Positions 9,381-17,866 of a DNA stretch of 41,703 nucleotides are shown piece by piece. The notes beneath the pieces are model-generated. The model saw only the letters and a program-made list of their open reading frames with translations. It did no database searches and was not told the DNA's origin. The stretch spans positions 1 through 41,703 of the forward strand of contig CAYNEM010000019.1 of the NCBI GenBank assembly GCA_964396265.1, in the 5' to 3' direction. This DNA comes from EA-27 sp964396265 (lineage in GTDB: Archaea > Thermoplasmatota > Thermoplasmata > RBG-16-68-12 > EA-27). The translations under genes and the position numbers were made by a program. Every line of letters begins with the position of its first letter. Within the stretch, counting starts at the first letter, position 1.

Positions 9381-10028
9381 ATGACCGCTAGTCCCGTCGC
9401 CGCCTCGATCGGGAACGACGGGGACCGGGACGCCCTGCGTCGGAAAGGGCTGCGGCTCGTCTGGATCGGCGAGGGCTGGAACGCGATGGAGGCCGTGGCG
9501 GCCTTCGTGTTTGCATGGCTCTCCGCAAGCTTCGCCCTCCTCGCGTTCGGGCTCGACAGCATCGTGGAGCTCTTCGCGGGGATCGTCCTCATCTGGCGGT
9601 TGAGGGGGGAGTGGACGGGACACGAGGAGGCCGCCGCCGAGCGGCGCGCGCTCAAGCTCATCGGAATCACGTTCTTCCTCCTCGCGATCTACATCGCCGC
9701 GCAGGCGACCGCAACCTTGCTCGGGTACACCGCCAGGCCGAACCCGAGCGTCCCGGGGATCGTGCTCGTGATCGCGAGCGCGGTCATCATGACGCTCCTG
9801 TACGTCTGGAAGTCCAAGATCGCCAGGCGCCTTCGGTCGCGCGCGCTTCGCGCGGAGGCCGTCGAATCGCTCGTGTGCGACGTGCAGGACATCACCGTGC
9901 TCGCGGGCCTCGGGCTCAACGCCCTGTGGGGCTGGTGGTGGGCGGACCCCTTGGCGGCGATCGCCCTCGTCCCGCTCCTCGTCAAGGAAGGTTGGGAAGC
10001 CCTGTTCGGCGACGAGCACGAGAGCTGA
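9381..10028 (+). CDS. Cation-efflux (CDF)-like membrane protein lacking the cytoplasmic domain
   Basis: A 215-residue membrane protein with five or six helices. The signature FGLDSIVELFAG in the second helix and ESLVCDVQD in the fifth resemble the metal-site helices of cation diffusion facilitators, in which paired Asp/His residues carry Zn, Fe or Mn out in exchange for protons. The C-terminal cytoplasmic metallochaperone-like domain of full CDF proteins (~300 residues) is absent, and the usual His of HxxxD is not evident, so substrate and activity are uncertain. Start: ATG 9381 or GTG 9369; neither has a well-spaced Shine-Dalgarno. It stands alone between tRNA-Phe and rtcB. Confidence 0.75.
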   Translation: MTASPVAASIGNDGDRDALRRKGLRLVWIGEGWNAMEAVAAFVFAWLSASFALLAFGLDSIVELFAGIVLIWRLRGEWTGHEEAAAERRALKLIGITFFLLAIYIAAQATATLLGYTARPNPSVPGIVLVIASAVIMTLLYVWKSKIARRLRSRALRAEAVESLVCDVQDITVLAGLGLNALWGWWWADPLAAIALVPLLVKEGWEALFGDEHES

Positions 10029-10042
10029 GCGTCCCGCGAAAC

Positions 10043-10050
10043 CTATTTAT
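10043..10050 (+). promoter_or_regulatory. TATA box of rtcB
   Basis: CTATTTAT sits 41-48 bases before the rtcB ATG, giving a predicted start near 10074 and a very short leader that contains GGAGG. Confidence 0.55.
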
Positions 10051-10070
10051 CGGCCACACTCCTAGGTCGC

Positions 10071-10086
10071 CCCTCTCATAGGAGGG
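10071..10086 (+). repeat. Small inverted repeat covering the rtcB ribosome site
   Basis: CCCTC and GAGGG flank a six-base loop. The right arm overlaps the GGAGG Shine-Dalgarno that precedes the rtcB ATG at 10091. The dyad is short (5 bp) and may be chance. Confidence 0.35.
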
Positions 10087-10090
10087 AACC

Positions 10091-13036
10091 ATGCCCGAGT
10101 GGAAGGGACCCATCAAGCAGCTCGACCGGTTCCGCTACGAGATCCCGCGGTCGTACAAGCCGCAGATGCGGACGGACGGGCTCATGTTCGTCGACGAGAC
10201 GCTCCTGCCGGGCGTGCTCCAGGACCAGGCTCCGGAGCAGGTCGCGAACGTCGCCACGATGCCCGGCATCGTGGGGAAGGCGATGGCGATGCCGGACATC
10301 CACTGGGGATACGGGTTCCCGATCGGCGGCGTCGCGGCCTTCGATATGGACGAGGGCGTCATCTCACCCGGTTCGATTGGTTTCGATGTGAACTGCCTGG
10401 CGGCCGATTCCCTCGTGTTGACCTCCCACGGTTACAGGCTGCCTATCTCGCGGCTTGAACGCATCTGGCGTCAGACCCCGCTGGCGTGCGTGAATCCTAC
10501 GCACAAGACCATGAGCACCGACGTCGTCGCCTTCATGCGATTCCGTGCGGAGGTCGCGTATAAGGTTCGGACCCATCTCGGTGTCGAAATCACTGCGACC
10601 GCGGAGCATCCGTTCCTCACGCCGAAAGGCATGGTGCCGCTTAAGGAAGTCGGGGATCTTCCCATCGCGGTCTACCCTTTCCGGGGTGTGGACTACGAGG
10701 AGCCAGACGAGGTAACCCTCGCGACGGAAAACGACATCGCCCGCTTGCTTCCGCCGAATCGGCTGGCCCAGGTCCTCCCCTTCCTGCACCGCCGGGGGCT
10801 CCTCCCGCTGACGGCCCGACATCCAGGACTCCCGTATCTCCTCAAGATCCTCGGGCTCGCCCTCGGGGATGGTCATGCGTCGCTCAAGGTTCGGACCTCG
10901 GGCGTCACATTCTACGGCCGAGCCGAAGATCTCGAAGACGTTCGAAAGGATGTGAAACGACTTGGTTGGAGTCCGAATAATGTGTACTCGCGGACACGCC
11001 TGCACACAATCAAGAGGGGGAAAGGGAGCTATTCCTTCGAATACAACGAGGCCTCGTTCATGGTCAGTTCCGCGGCGTTCGCTGTGCTCCTCCACGCACT
11101 CGGCCTCCCTGTTGGAAACAAAGCAAAGCAGGATTTCGTGCTCCCTGAGTGGCTCATGAAGGCGCCCTTGTGGCAGAAACGGCTCTTCCTTGCGGCCCTC
11201 TTCGGCGCCGAGATGAGCACCCCCAGCACGCCCACACACCACGGATACAACTTCTACTGCCCGACGTTCTCCATCTCGAAGCGAGAGGGCTTTCAGGAAT
11301 CTGGCCGCGCCTTTGCGAAACAGATCGGCCATCTGATTGAGGACTTTGGAGTGCGGGTCTGCAAACTTGGATCGGATGTGCTGCGCGTCCCAGGAAGCGG
11401 GGAACCGTCCTATCGGTTCAAGGTGCTCGTGGCGAACGACAGCGAGAACCTCATCCGATTCTACTCCACGATCAACTTCGAATATCAATCGGAAAAGAGG
11501 TTCCTCGCAAACGGTGCTGCGTACTACCTCACCCTCAAGGAGATGGTCCTGAAGCACAAGCTGCATTCCGCCGGGACCGCCCGTGCGATGAGGGACCGCG
11601 GTGTTTCACGGGACGAGATTCTCGAGGAGCTCTCGGGAATCTACACGGGCCGTCCGTTTCTCACCCACCGCCTCGATGGCCGAAAAAACAAGCCACGTGC
11701 CTGGCCGCCGTTCCCAACCTTCCCGGCTTTTGTCGAGCGGCTCCGTTCATCTGCAGGCACGTCCGGGGTCGTTTGGGATCGCATCGCCTCCGTCGCTGAG
11801 GTTCCCACCGACGAGGTGTATGACTTCACCGTCGCAGACGAGCATCACAACTTCATCGCGGACGGATTCGTCGTTTCCAATTGCGGCGTGCGACTAATCC
11901 GGACAGACCTCGATGAGAAAGATGTCCGCCCGAAGCTCCGCGAGCTCGTCGACACGATGTTCGTGAACGTCCCGAGCGGTGTCGGGAGCGAGGGCAAGGT
12001 CGCATTGACGCCTCGCGATCTTGAGTCGATCATGACGGACGGCGTCCAATGGGCGATCGACCACGCGTACGGCTGGACGGGAGACCGCGAGAGGATCGAG
12101 GCTCGCGGTTGCCTCGCGGACGCGGACCCGCACAGAGTCGGGGCGAAAGCCCGCGCGCGCGGCGTCGACCAGGTCGGAAGCCTCGGCGCCGGAAATCATT
12201 TCCTCGAAATCCAGAAGGTCGATCGAATCTATGACCAGCATGCCGCGGACGCGCTCGGCATCGGACGTGTGGGCCAGGTGGCCATCATGATCCATACGGG
12301 CTCCCGCGGCTTCGGCCACCAAATCGCGACGGACTACATCCGCACGTGCGAGGACGCAGTCGACCGATACAAGATCGCACTGCCCGACCGCCAGCTCGCG
12401 TGCGCTCCGATCGGGAGCAAGGAGGGGCAGGACTACTGGAAGGCGATGTGCTGCGCCGCGAACTTCGCGTGGACGAACCGCCAGCTCATCACCCACTGGA
12501 CGCGCCAGTCGTTCGAGAAGGTCCTCGGCCAATCCGCAGACGCACTCGGCATGGAGATCGTGTACGACGTGTGCCACAACATCGGAAAAGTCGAGGAGCA
12601 CGACGTTGACGGGAAGCGCGTGAAGGTTCTCGTCCACCGGAAGGGCGCGACGCGCGCGTTCCCCGCGGGCCATCCGGAGACGCCCGCGAAGTACCGCGAC
12701 GTGGGCCAGCCGGTTTTGATTCCGGGGGACATGGGCTCGTGCTCCTTCGTCCTCGTGGGCCTCCCGACGTCGATGGAACATTCGTTCGGGTCCTCGTGTC
12801 ACGGCGCAGGCCGGCAGATGTCGCGCAAGGCTGCGGAGCGGAAGTTCCGGGCGAACGAGGTGCGGCAGGCGCTCGCGCAGAAGGGCATCTACCTCCATGC
12901 GGCGAGCCAGGCGGGGATCGTCGAGGAAGCGCCGGGCGCATACAAGAACGTGGAGGACGTCGTTCGCGTCGCGGAGGGCGCGGGCCTCACGAAGATCGTC
13001 GCCCGCATGGTGCCGCTCGGGGTCGTGAAGGGGTGA
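10091..13036 (+). CDS. rtcB: tRNA-splicing / RNA ligase RtcB, intein-containing precursor
   Basis: RtcB joins a 2',3'-cyclic phosphate (or 3'-phosphate) end to a 5'-OH using GTP and Mn2+. In archaea it seals tRNA exons and heals RNA. The precursor has 981 residues; removing the 496-residue intein (102-597) leaves 485, the normal size. Host motifs include GSIGFDVN before the intein, CGVRLIRTDL after it, GAGNHF, and SSCHGAGR with the guanylated His at mature residue ~408. The intein interrupts immediately before the metal-binding Cys (mature residue 102), so no active ligase can exist before splicing. GGAGG lies just before ATG 10091. The stop overlaps the GTG of the archaemetzincin gene (GTGA), implying co-transcription. 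None of the three tRNA genes in the window has an intron. Confidence 0.97.
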   Translation: MPEWKGPIKQLDRFRYEIPRSYKPQMRTDGLMFVDETLLPGVLQDQAPEQVANVATMPGIVGKAMAMPDIHWGYGFPIGGVAAFDMDEGVISPGSIGFDVNCLAADSLVLTSHGYRLPISRLERIWRQTPLACVNPTHKTMSTDVVAFMRFRAEVAYKVRTHLGVEITATAEHPFLTPKGMVPLKEVGDLPIAVYPFRGVDYEEPDEVTLATENDIARLLPPNRLAQVLPFLHRRGLLPLTARHPGLPYLLKILGLALGDGHASLKVRTSGVTFYGRAEDLEDVRKDVKRLGWSPNNVYSRTRLHTIKRGKGSYSFEYNEASFMVSSAAFAVLLHALGLPVGNKAKQDFVLPEWLMKAPLWQKRLFLAALFGAEMSTPSTPTHHGYNFYCPTFSISKREGFQESGRAFAKQIGHLIEDFGVRVCKLGSDVLRVPGSGEPSYRFKVLVANDSENLIRFYSTINFEYQSEKRFLANGAAYYLTLKEMVLKHKLHSAGTARAMRDRGVSRDEILEELSGIYTGRPFLTHRLDGRKNKPRAWPPFPTFPAFVERLRSSAGTSGVVWDRIASVAEVPTDEVYDFTVADEHHNFIADGFVVSNCGVRLIRTDLDEKDVRPKLRELVDTMFVNVPSGVGSEGKVALTPRDLESIMTDGVQWAIDHAYGWTGDRERIEARGCLADADPHRVGAKARARGVDQVGSLGAGNHFLEIQKVDRIYDQHAADALGIGRVGQVAIMIHTGSRGFGHQIATDYIRTCEDAVDRYKIALPDRQLACAPIGSKEGQDYWKAMCCAANFAWTNRQLITHWTRQSFEKVLGQSADALGMEIVYDVCHNIGKVEEHDVDGKRVKVLVHRKGATRAFPAGHPETPAKYRDVGQPVLIPGDMGSCSFVLVGLPTSMEHSFGSSCHGAGRQMSRKAAERKFRANEVRQALAQKGIYLHAASQAGIVEEAPGAYKNVEDVVRVAEGAGLTKIVARMVPLGVVKG
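10394..11881 (+). mobile_element. RtcB intein with LAGLIDADG-type homing endonuclease
   Basis: A 496-residue in-frame insertion. Splice junctions are DVN/CLAAD and VVSN/CGVR, with Cys1, terminal Asn and a Cys at +1. Block B is TAEHPFLT (near precursor residue 168), and blocks F/G are VYDFTVAD, NFIADGFVVSN. Two endonuclease helices appear: ILGLALGDGH (~250) and LFLAALFGAEM (~365). The first keeps the acidic residue of a LAGLIDADG motif; the second ends in Glu. The usual penultimate His of inteins is Ser here. An intein at this same Cys is known in Pyrococcus horikoshii RtcB, so the site is a recognised hot spot. Confidence 0.95.
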
Positions 13037-13536
13037 AGGTCGGGCTCCTCCCCGTGGGAGACGTGCCTCAGGGTCTACTGTCTCGCCTTTCTGGACGGTT
13101 GGCCCGCTTTGGGATCCGCGGGGAGGTCCTCCCGCAAGTCCCCGTCCCGGGGAAGGGGCACAAGGAAGGCCCGGGACCGCTGCGCGCCGAGGCCCTCGTG
13201 CGTCTGGCGGCGGAAGGAGGGGGCATGGTCTTGGCGGTGACAGCGGTGGACGTCTGCGCAGAAGGGTACGAGTTCGTCTTCGGGTACGCGAATCTCGGGT
13301 CGGCGGGGGCGGTCGTCTCGATAGCCCGGTTGGGCGACCCGGATCCGGACCGAGTTCTCGACCGGGTGGTCAAGGAGGCCGTCCATGAGCTCGCCCACAC
13401 GTGGGGCCTTGCTCACTGCGACTCTCCTGCGTGCGTGATGCACCACAGTGAATCGGTCGACGATGCGGATGCGAAGGAGGAGGGGTTCTGCGAGAACTGC
13501 CGAGGCCGAGTCGCGTTCGGAATTGGAAAGCTCTGA
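13033..13536 (+). CDS. amzA: Archaemetzincin (peptidase M54)
   Basis: Zinc metalloprotease of 167 residues. The full signature is present: HELAHTWGLAH (118-128), then C129, C134, the Met of the metzincin turn (136), and C153/C156, which with the first pair form a second zinc site. The catalytic Glu is residue 119. Its physiological substrates in archaea are not known. GTG 13033 overlaps the rtcB stop by four bases, with AGGGG directly upstream, so translation is probably coupled to rtcB. It ends 37 bp before a converging MFS gene. Confidence 0.95.
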   Translation: MKVGLLPVGDVPQGLLSRLSGRLARFGIRGEVLPQVPVPGKGHKEGPGPLRAEALVRLAAEGGGMVLAVTAVDVCAEGYEFVFGYANLGSAGAVVSIARLGDPDPDRVLDRVVKEAVHELAHTWGLAHCDSPACVMHHSESVDDADAKEEGFCENCRGRVAFGIGKL

Positions 13537-13573
13537 CTCAGATGCTGCGGCGCAGGTCCGCCGAACCGACCCC

Positions 13574-14818
13574 TCACGCCCCTGGGCTCCTCGTGTTGCG
13601 CGGAGGGACGGGCTTCCTCTCCCCGAACGCCCCGACGAACAGGGTCGCCGCCACGATGGCGATCGACGCGTGCGCGAGGAACATCGCTCCCGTGGAGAAT
13701 GTGACCGCCAGGAAGCTTGCAAGGATCGACGAGGGAAGCTTCCCAAGCCCGACCGCGGCGTGATACGTCCCCAAGCTCGTCGCGCGGAGGTCGGGGGGCG
13801 AGAGGTCCGCGACGAGCGCCCGCTGGGTGCCCTCGACGAAGGCGTAGGAGATCCCGAAGAGGAAGAAGAAGGCGACCAGGACGAAGGGGTTGCGCACGAC
13901 GGCGAACCCGACGCACCCCGCCACGAAGGCCGCGTACCCGGCAAGGAGGACGGGCTTCCGGCCCACGCGATCGGATAGGGATCCCGCCTGCACCGCCACC
14001 AGGGCGTACACGATGTTGAACATGACATAGTCGACCACCGCCAGCGTCGGGCCGCCGATGCCGGGGACGTCCAAGCTCGCGACGTACGCGATCAGCAGCA
14101 GGATCGAGAAATTCGCGAGGGAGTAGACCGCGGCCACGATCACGAAGAGGCGCAGCCGGACGGGCAGCGCACGCAGGCTCACGCGGAACCGCAGGGTCAT
14201 CGCCGGCTTCCGGGACACCTCGCGGATGGTGAGGATCACGAGGAACGCGAGCGCGGCCGGAATCACCGCCAGGAGGAAGAGGTCGCGGAAGGCCTGCGCC
14301 TCGCCCCGCTGCGCGGCGAACAAGGGGAAGAGGATCAGGACGAGGAGCGGTCCCAGGACGGCGCCAGTCGTGTCCATCGTGCGGTGGAAGCCGAACGCCT
14401 TTCCCACCGTCTCCGGGCGGGTGGACTCCGCGATCAGCGCATCCCTTGGCGGGTCGCGGACGCCCTTCCCCACGCGGTCCCCCAGCCGCGCGACGAGGAC
14501 GTGAGGCCACACCGTTGCGAAGGGGAGGATCGTCTTCATCAGCGTGGAGACGCCGTAGCCGAGCGCGACGAAGGGCTTCCGTCGTCCGAACCGGTCCGAG
14601 ATGTGGCCGGAGACCAGCTTGAGCAGGCTGACCGTGCTCTCGGCAATCGACTCCACGATGCCGATGATCAGGAAGGTCGCCCCGATCGAAAGCATGAAGA
14701 GCGGGAGGAGCACGAAGATGATCTCCGAGCTCACGTCCGTGAGAAGGCTCGCGATCGCGAGGAGGAAGATGTTCCGCGTGAGGCCGTGGGTGAGGCGCCC
14801 TCGCGTCCCTGCCGCCAC
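13574..14818 (-). CDS. Major facilitator superfamily transporter
   Basis: A 12-helix permease of about 414 residues. The MFS loop 2-3 signature is visible as GHISDRFGRRKP, and a related form, GSLSDRVGRKPV, recurs in the second half, as expected for two six-helix halves. Other typical pieces are GKGVRDPPRDALIAES and a GFHRTMDTTGAVLGP segment after helix 4, which resemble the drug/unknown-substrate subgroup found widely in archaea and bacteria. No substrate can be assigned. Start: the frame extends to ATG 14881, but a TATA element at 14861-14869 lies inside that extension, so GTG 14818 is preferred. It is convergent with archaemetzincin and divergent from nnr. Confidence 0.88.
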   Translation of the reverse strand: MAAGTRGRLTHGLTRNIFLLAIASLLTDVSSEIIFVLLPLFMLSIGATFLIIGIVESIAESTVSLLKLVSGHISDRFGRRKPFVALGYGVSTLMKTILPFATVWPHVLVARLGDRVGKGVRDPPRDALIAESTRPETVGKAFGFHRTMDTTGAVLGPLLVLILFPLFAAQRGEAQAFRDLFLLAVIPAALAFLVILTIREVSRKPAMTLRFRVSLRALPVRLRLFVIVAAVYSLANFSILLLIAYVASLDVPGIGGPTLAVVDYVMFNIVYALVAVQAGSLSDRVGRKPVLLAGYAAFVAGCVGFAVVRNPFVLVAFFFLFGISYAFVEGTQRALVADLSPPDLRATSLGTYHAAVGLGKLPSSILASFLAVTFSTGAMFLAHASIAIVAATLFVGAFGERKPVPPRNTRSPGA

Positions 14819-14860
14819 GGGGGAGGGAGTGACCTGCGCGGTAAGAACATGCCCCCAACG

Positions 14861-14869
14861 GATAAATAC
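14861..14869. promoter_or_regulatory. Bidirectional TATA element between MFS gene and nnr
   Basis: GATAAATAC on the plus strand lies about 27 bases before the nnr ATG, the spacing of a leaderless transcript. The minus strand reads GTATTTATC and could serve the MFS gene. Confidence 0.5.
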
Positions 14870-14892
14870 GGAGGCCCTCATCGACGCGTTGG

Positions 14893-16332
14893 ATGCTGCC
14901 CGCGATCGAGATGCGCGTCCTCGACCGAAACGCGGAGTGGATGGGCGTCAAGATCCTCGACCTCATGGAGAACGCGGGGAAGGCGGTCGCCGAGGCGGCG
15001 TTGCGCGAGCTCGGCGCGCGTGGGAAGAAGGTCCTCATCGTGTGCGGCCTGGGGAACAACGGGGGCGACGGCCTCACCGCGGCGCGTTACCTCAAGCCGG
15101 ACTGCGAGGTCACGGTCCTCCTCGCGAAAGGGCCCTCCGAACTCTCGACGTCCGAGGCGCTCGTGAACTTCGAACGCGTCAAGGATTCCGTTTCGATTGT
15201 CGTCGCGGGCGCAGACGAATCGGGGAGGATGCAGGTCTCGGACCTGATCATCGACGCGTTGCTCGGGATCGGGATGCGCGGGGACGTCCGTGAGCCGTAC
15301 GCCCCCCTCATCCGAGGGATGAACGCGAGCGGGAAGCCCATCCTGTCGGTGGACGTGCCGAGCGGGTTCGGAAGCGCCTTGGCGGTGGCGCCGACGGTGA
15401 CGGTCGCCCTTCACGCGGCCAAGGAGGGCATGACCGCGGCGAACTGCGGCAGGGTCGTCGTGGCCCCGATCGGCATTCCGCCGGAGGTCGAGCGGACGAT
15501 CGGCCCCGGTGAATTCCTCTACTACCCGACGCCGGGCGTGGAGTCGCACAAAGGGGACAACGGCCGGCTCCTCGTCGTTGGCGGCGGTCCGTTCACGGGA
15601 GCACCGGCGCTCGTCGCGTGGGGCGCCTATCGAATAGGCGCGGACGTGGTCCACATCGCAACGACATCCTCCGCGTATCCGATCATCGCGTCGATGGCGC
15701 CGGAGTTCATCGTCCACCCGCTCGGAGGCCAACGCCTCGTCCGCGAGGACGCGGCCGCTGTGCTCGAGCTTGCATCGGGAATGGACGCCGTCGTGATCGG
15801 CCCCGGACTCGGGACCGCCGAAGGGACGAAAGAGATCGTCCGGGAAATCGTCCGGGGCCTCACGCTGCCCCTCGTGATCGACGCGGACGCGTTCCCGGCG
15901 CTGGCCGGTCACTTGGACGTGCTCCAGGGAAAGCGGGGGGTCATGACGCCCCACGCCAGGGAGTTCGAAGTCATCAGCGGGGAGAAGATGCCTGCGGAGC
16001 CCGTCGGCCGTTCGGAGAAAGCGAAGGCGTTCGCGAAGCGGACGGGCTTCACGGTCCTCCTCAAGGGTGCGCAGGACGTCGTGACGGACGGTGGGCAAGC
16101 GAAGTTCACCGTCGGCGGAAACCCGGGCATGACCGTCGGGGGGACCGGAGACGTCTTGGCGGGCCTCACCGGGGGACTCCTTTCGAAGCGCGCTGCCCCC
16201 TACGAGGCCGCACGGCTCGCCGCATTCACGAGCAAGTACGCGGGCGACCTTGCGTTCGAGGACCTGAGCTACGGGTTCGTCGCGAAGGATGTTGCGGACC
16301 GCGTCCCGCGCGTGCTGAAGGAGTTCCTGTGA
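14893..16332 (+). CDS. nnr: Bifunctional NAD(P)H-hydrate epimerase / ADP- or ATP-dependent dehydratase
   Basis: Metabolite-repair enzyme, 479 residues. The N-terminal YjeF_N domain (~1-210) interconverts R and S forms of hydrated NAD(P)H and carries GLGNNGGDG at 52-60. The C-terminal ribokinase-like domain (~218-479) dehydrates the S form back to NAD(P)H using a nucleotide; its anion-hole/catalytic segment GNPGMTVGGTGD lies near 408-420, with the catalytic Asp in GTGD. Both domains look complete and their fusion is the common prokaryotic form. No Shine-Dalgarno precedes ATG 14893, and the TATA at -27 suggests a leaderless mRNA. Its stop abuts the converging DUF1326 gene with no gap. Confidence 0.95.
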   Translation: MLPAIEMRVLDRNAEWMGVKILDLMENAGKAVAEAALRELGARGKKVLIVCGLGNNGGDGLTAARYLKPDCEVTVLLAKGPSELSTSEALVNFERVKDSVSIVVAGADESGRMQVSDLIIDALLGIGMRGDVREPYAPLIRGMNASGKPILSVDVPSGFGSALAVAPTVTVALHAAKEGMTAANCGRVVVAPIGIPPEVERTIGPGEFLYYPTPGVESHKGDNGRLLVVGGGPFTGAPALVAWGAYRIGADVVHIATTSSAYPIIASMAPEFIVHPLGGQRLVREDAAAVLELASGMDAVVIGPGLGTAEGTKEIVREIVRGLTLPLVIDADAFPALAGHLDVLQGKRGVMTPHAREFEVISGEKMPAEPVGRSEKAKAFAKRTGFTVLLKGAQDVVTDGGQAKFTVGGNPGMTVGGTGDVLAGLTGGLLSKRAAPYEAARLAAFTSKYAGDLAFEDLSYGFVAKDVADRVPRVLKEFL

Positions 16333-16959
16333 TCAGCCGACGCAGCCCTTCTCCGTATACTTCACAGACGCGAGGGCACCGTACACGTTCTGGTGGCTCG
16401 CGAGGAGGTCCTCGTCCCGGATCCACCACCTCTTCGCGTTCGTCGCAAGGGCGGTCTTGAACTCGATACCGTGCGGGAGGGTGAACTCCGGCCGGATCGT
16501 CGTCCCGTCCGGGTACGAGAGGAGCTCGCTCTCCATCTCCATGAAGTCCCCCACGCGGACGGTCCCCGTGCCGTCGGCGCGAATCCCGTATTCGATGTCC
16601 GTGACGATCGTCGGATACCACTTGGAGGAAAGCTGGTGGAACAGCTCGAACATACCACCGCCCGCCTTCCCCGAGCAGATTGCCTCGAGCGCCCCCCGCT
16701 GCGCGGGCGTGGCCTTCCGGTCGATGTACGCACGGCCGGTGCCGTTCCCATTCTCGATCAGGCCCGGGAACCAGTAGAACAAGGCGAACTTCGCTCCGTC
16801 GAGCTTCGTCTTCCCGAACGTCCCCTTCCGGATCCGCCAAACGCCCCCGCCGTGGCAATGGCCTTCGGTCGGCCGCGCGTTGAAGTTGCATGGGCAACCC
16901 CACGCGCAGTTGCACACCGTGAAGTAGTCCGCCTCGAACTCCCATTTCGCGGGGGGCAT
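16333..16959 (-). CDS. DUF1326 domain protein
   Basis: A 208-residue soluble protein of the DUF1326 family. The N-terminus has the characteristic Cys-rich motif CNCAWGCPCNF followed by GHCHGGGVW, then FALFYWFPG and an alternating beta-rich body ending in KYTEKG. The Cys/His cluster suggests metal or redox chemistry, but the family's function is unknown and no catalytic role can be claimed. ATG 16959 is chosen over a start 39 bases upstream because GAGGT lies seven to eight bases before it. The gene is divergent from the phosphoesterase gene and convergent with nnr. Confidence 0.85.
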   Translation of the reverse strand: MPPAKWEFEADYFTVCNCAWGCPCNFNARPTEGHCHGGGVWRIRKGTFGKTKLDGAKFALFYWFPGLIENGNGTGRAYIDRKATPAQRGALEAICSGKAGGGMFELFHQLSSKWYPTIVTDIEYGIRADGTGTVRVGDFMEMESELLSYPDGTTIRPEFTLPHGIEFKTALATNAKRWWIRDEDLLASHQNVYGALASVKYTEKGCVG

Positions 16960-16995
16960 CTGGTTACCTCGGGCGACGGCACAGGAGAAGCCCCC

Positions 16996-17001
16996 CATAA
17001 G
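16996..17001. promoter_or_regulatory. Possible shared TATA element, DUF1326 gene / phosphoesterase gene
   Basis: CATAAG lies about 30 bases before ATG 17031, which has no Shine-Dalgarno and so may be leaderless. The other strand reads CTTATG, about 40 bases before the DUF1326 start. Confidence 0.4.
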
Positions 17002-17030
17002 CCTTGCCGCATCACCGCCGAACCGCCGCC

Positions 17031-17837
17031 ATGCTTAAACCGACGTCGGAACTGTGCGACCCCGTGGCGTACGCCCCTGTGCCCGACGCGCCGGCGATCC
17101 TTGTGGGCGACGACATTCTCGCCGTGGCCGACCTGCACATCGGCATCGAGGCGGAGCTGCAGGAGTCCGGAGTCACGCTCCCGAGCCAGACCCGAAAGGT
17201 CGCACAACGCCTCCGGCAGCTCGTCGAGAAGACCGGCGCGCGCCGCCTAGTCTTCCTCGGGGACGTCAAGCATTTCATCCCCGGGGTCAGTCCCACGGAG
17301 AGACGGGACCTGCCGATCTTCTTCAACGACCTGTACGAGGTCGTCGACGAGATCCACATCGCGGCGGGGAACCACGACCCTCTCCTCCGGCCCTACATCG
17401 GGGAGATCGTGACGATCCACAAGCCCACGGGTTTTCGCATCGGCGACACGGGGTTCGTCCACGGTCACGCGTGGCCTGCAAAGGAGGTCATGGCTGCGAA
17501 GGTCCTCCTGATGGGACACAACCATCCGGCGGTCGTGTTCGTCGACGGGCTCGGCGCGCGCCACGTGCAGCCCTGCTGGCTCCGGGTCCCGTTCCGGAAG
17601 AAGCACGAAAGGTATCCGGTGATGCCGGGGCAGGCGATCGTCGTCCCGGCGTTCAACGAGCTGTGCGGCGGCACGCCGGTCAACGACATCCGGGCGAAGT
17701 TCCTCGGACCGCTCATCACGGACGAGGTCATGCGCCTCGACCGCGCTCGCCTCCACCTGCTCGATGGTACGGATCTGGGCCTGCTCCACGACCTCCGGGT
17801 CGACGCGCGGTTCCGATGGCAGGACTACCGCCAATAA
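17031..17837 (+). CDS. SbcD-related archaeal metallophosphoesterase
   Basis: A 268-residue calcineurin-like phosphoesterase with all metal-ligand motifs in order: DLH (34-36), GD (77-78), GNHD (113-116), HGH (144-146) and GHNH (162-165). Length and motifs match the archaeal 'SbcD-related' group, small relatives of Mre11/SbcD nuclease cores that lack the capping domain. A two-metal phosphodiesterase or nuclease activity is likely; the substrate is unknown. ATG 17031 is preferred over TTG 17004 because a TATA-like element sits about 30 bases upstream and the extra residues are not conserved-looking. It is convergent with the ankyrin gene. Confidence 0.88.
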   Translation: MLKPTSELCDPVAYAPVPDAPAILVGDDILAVADLHIGIEAELQESGVTLPSQTRKVAQRLRQLVEKTGARRLVFLGDVKHFIPGVSPTERRDLPIFFNDLYEVVDEIHIAAGNHDPLLRPYIGEIVTIHKPTGFRIGDTGFVHGHAWPAKEVMAAKVLLMGHNHPAVVFVDGLGARHVQPCWLRVPFRKKHERYPVMPGQAIVVPAFNELCGGTPVNDIRAKFLGPLITDEVMRLDRARLHLLDGTDLGLLHDLRVDARFRWQDYRQ

Positions 17838-17866
17838 TTCGACGGGGAAGGACCGTCCGCGAGGAA

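Noticed and set aside
11894..12898. 334-residue open frame antisense to rtcB
   Set aside because: It mirrors a highly conserved gene in GC-rich DNA, has low-complexity Arg/Val/Asp composition and no ribosome site.
13413..15077. 554-residue frame across the MFS gene
   Set aside because: It is an alternate frame on the same strand as the MFS transporter; the product is Pro/Arg-rich with no recognisable domain.
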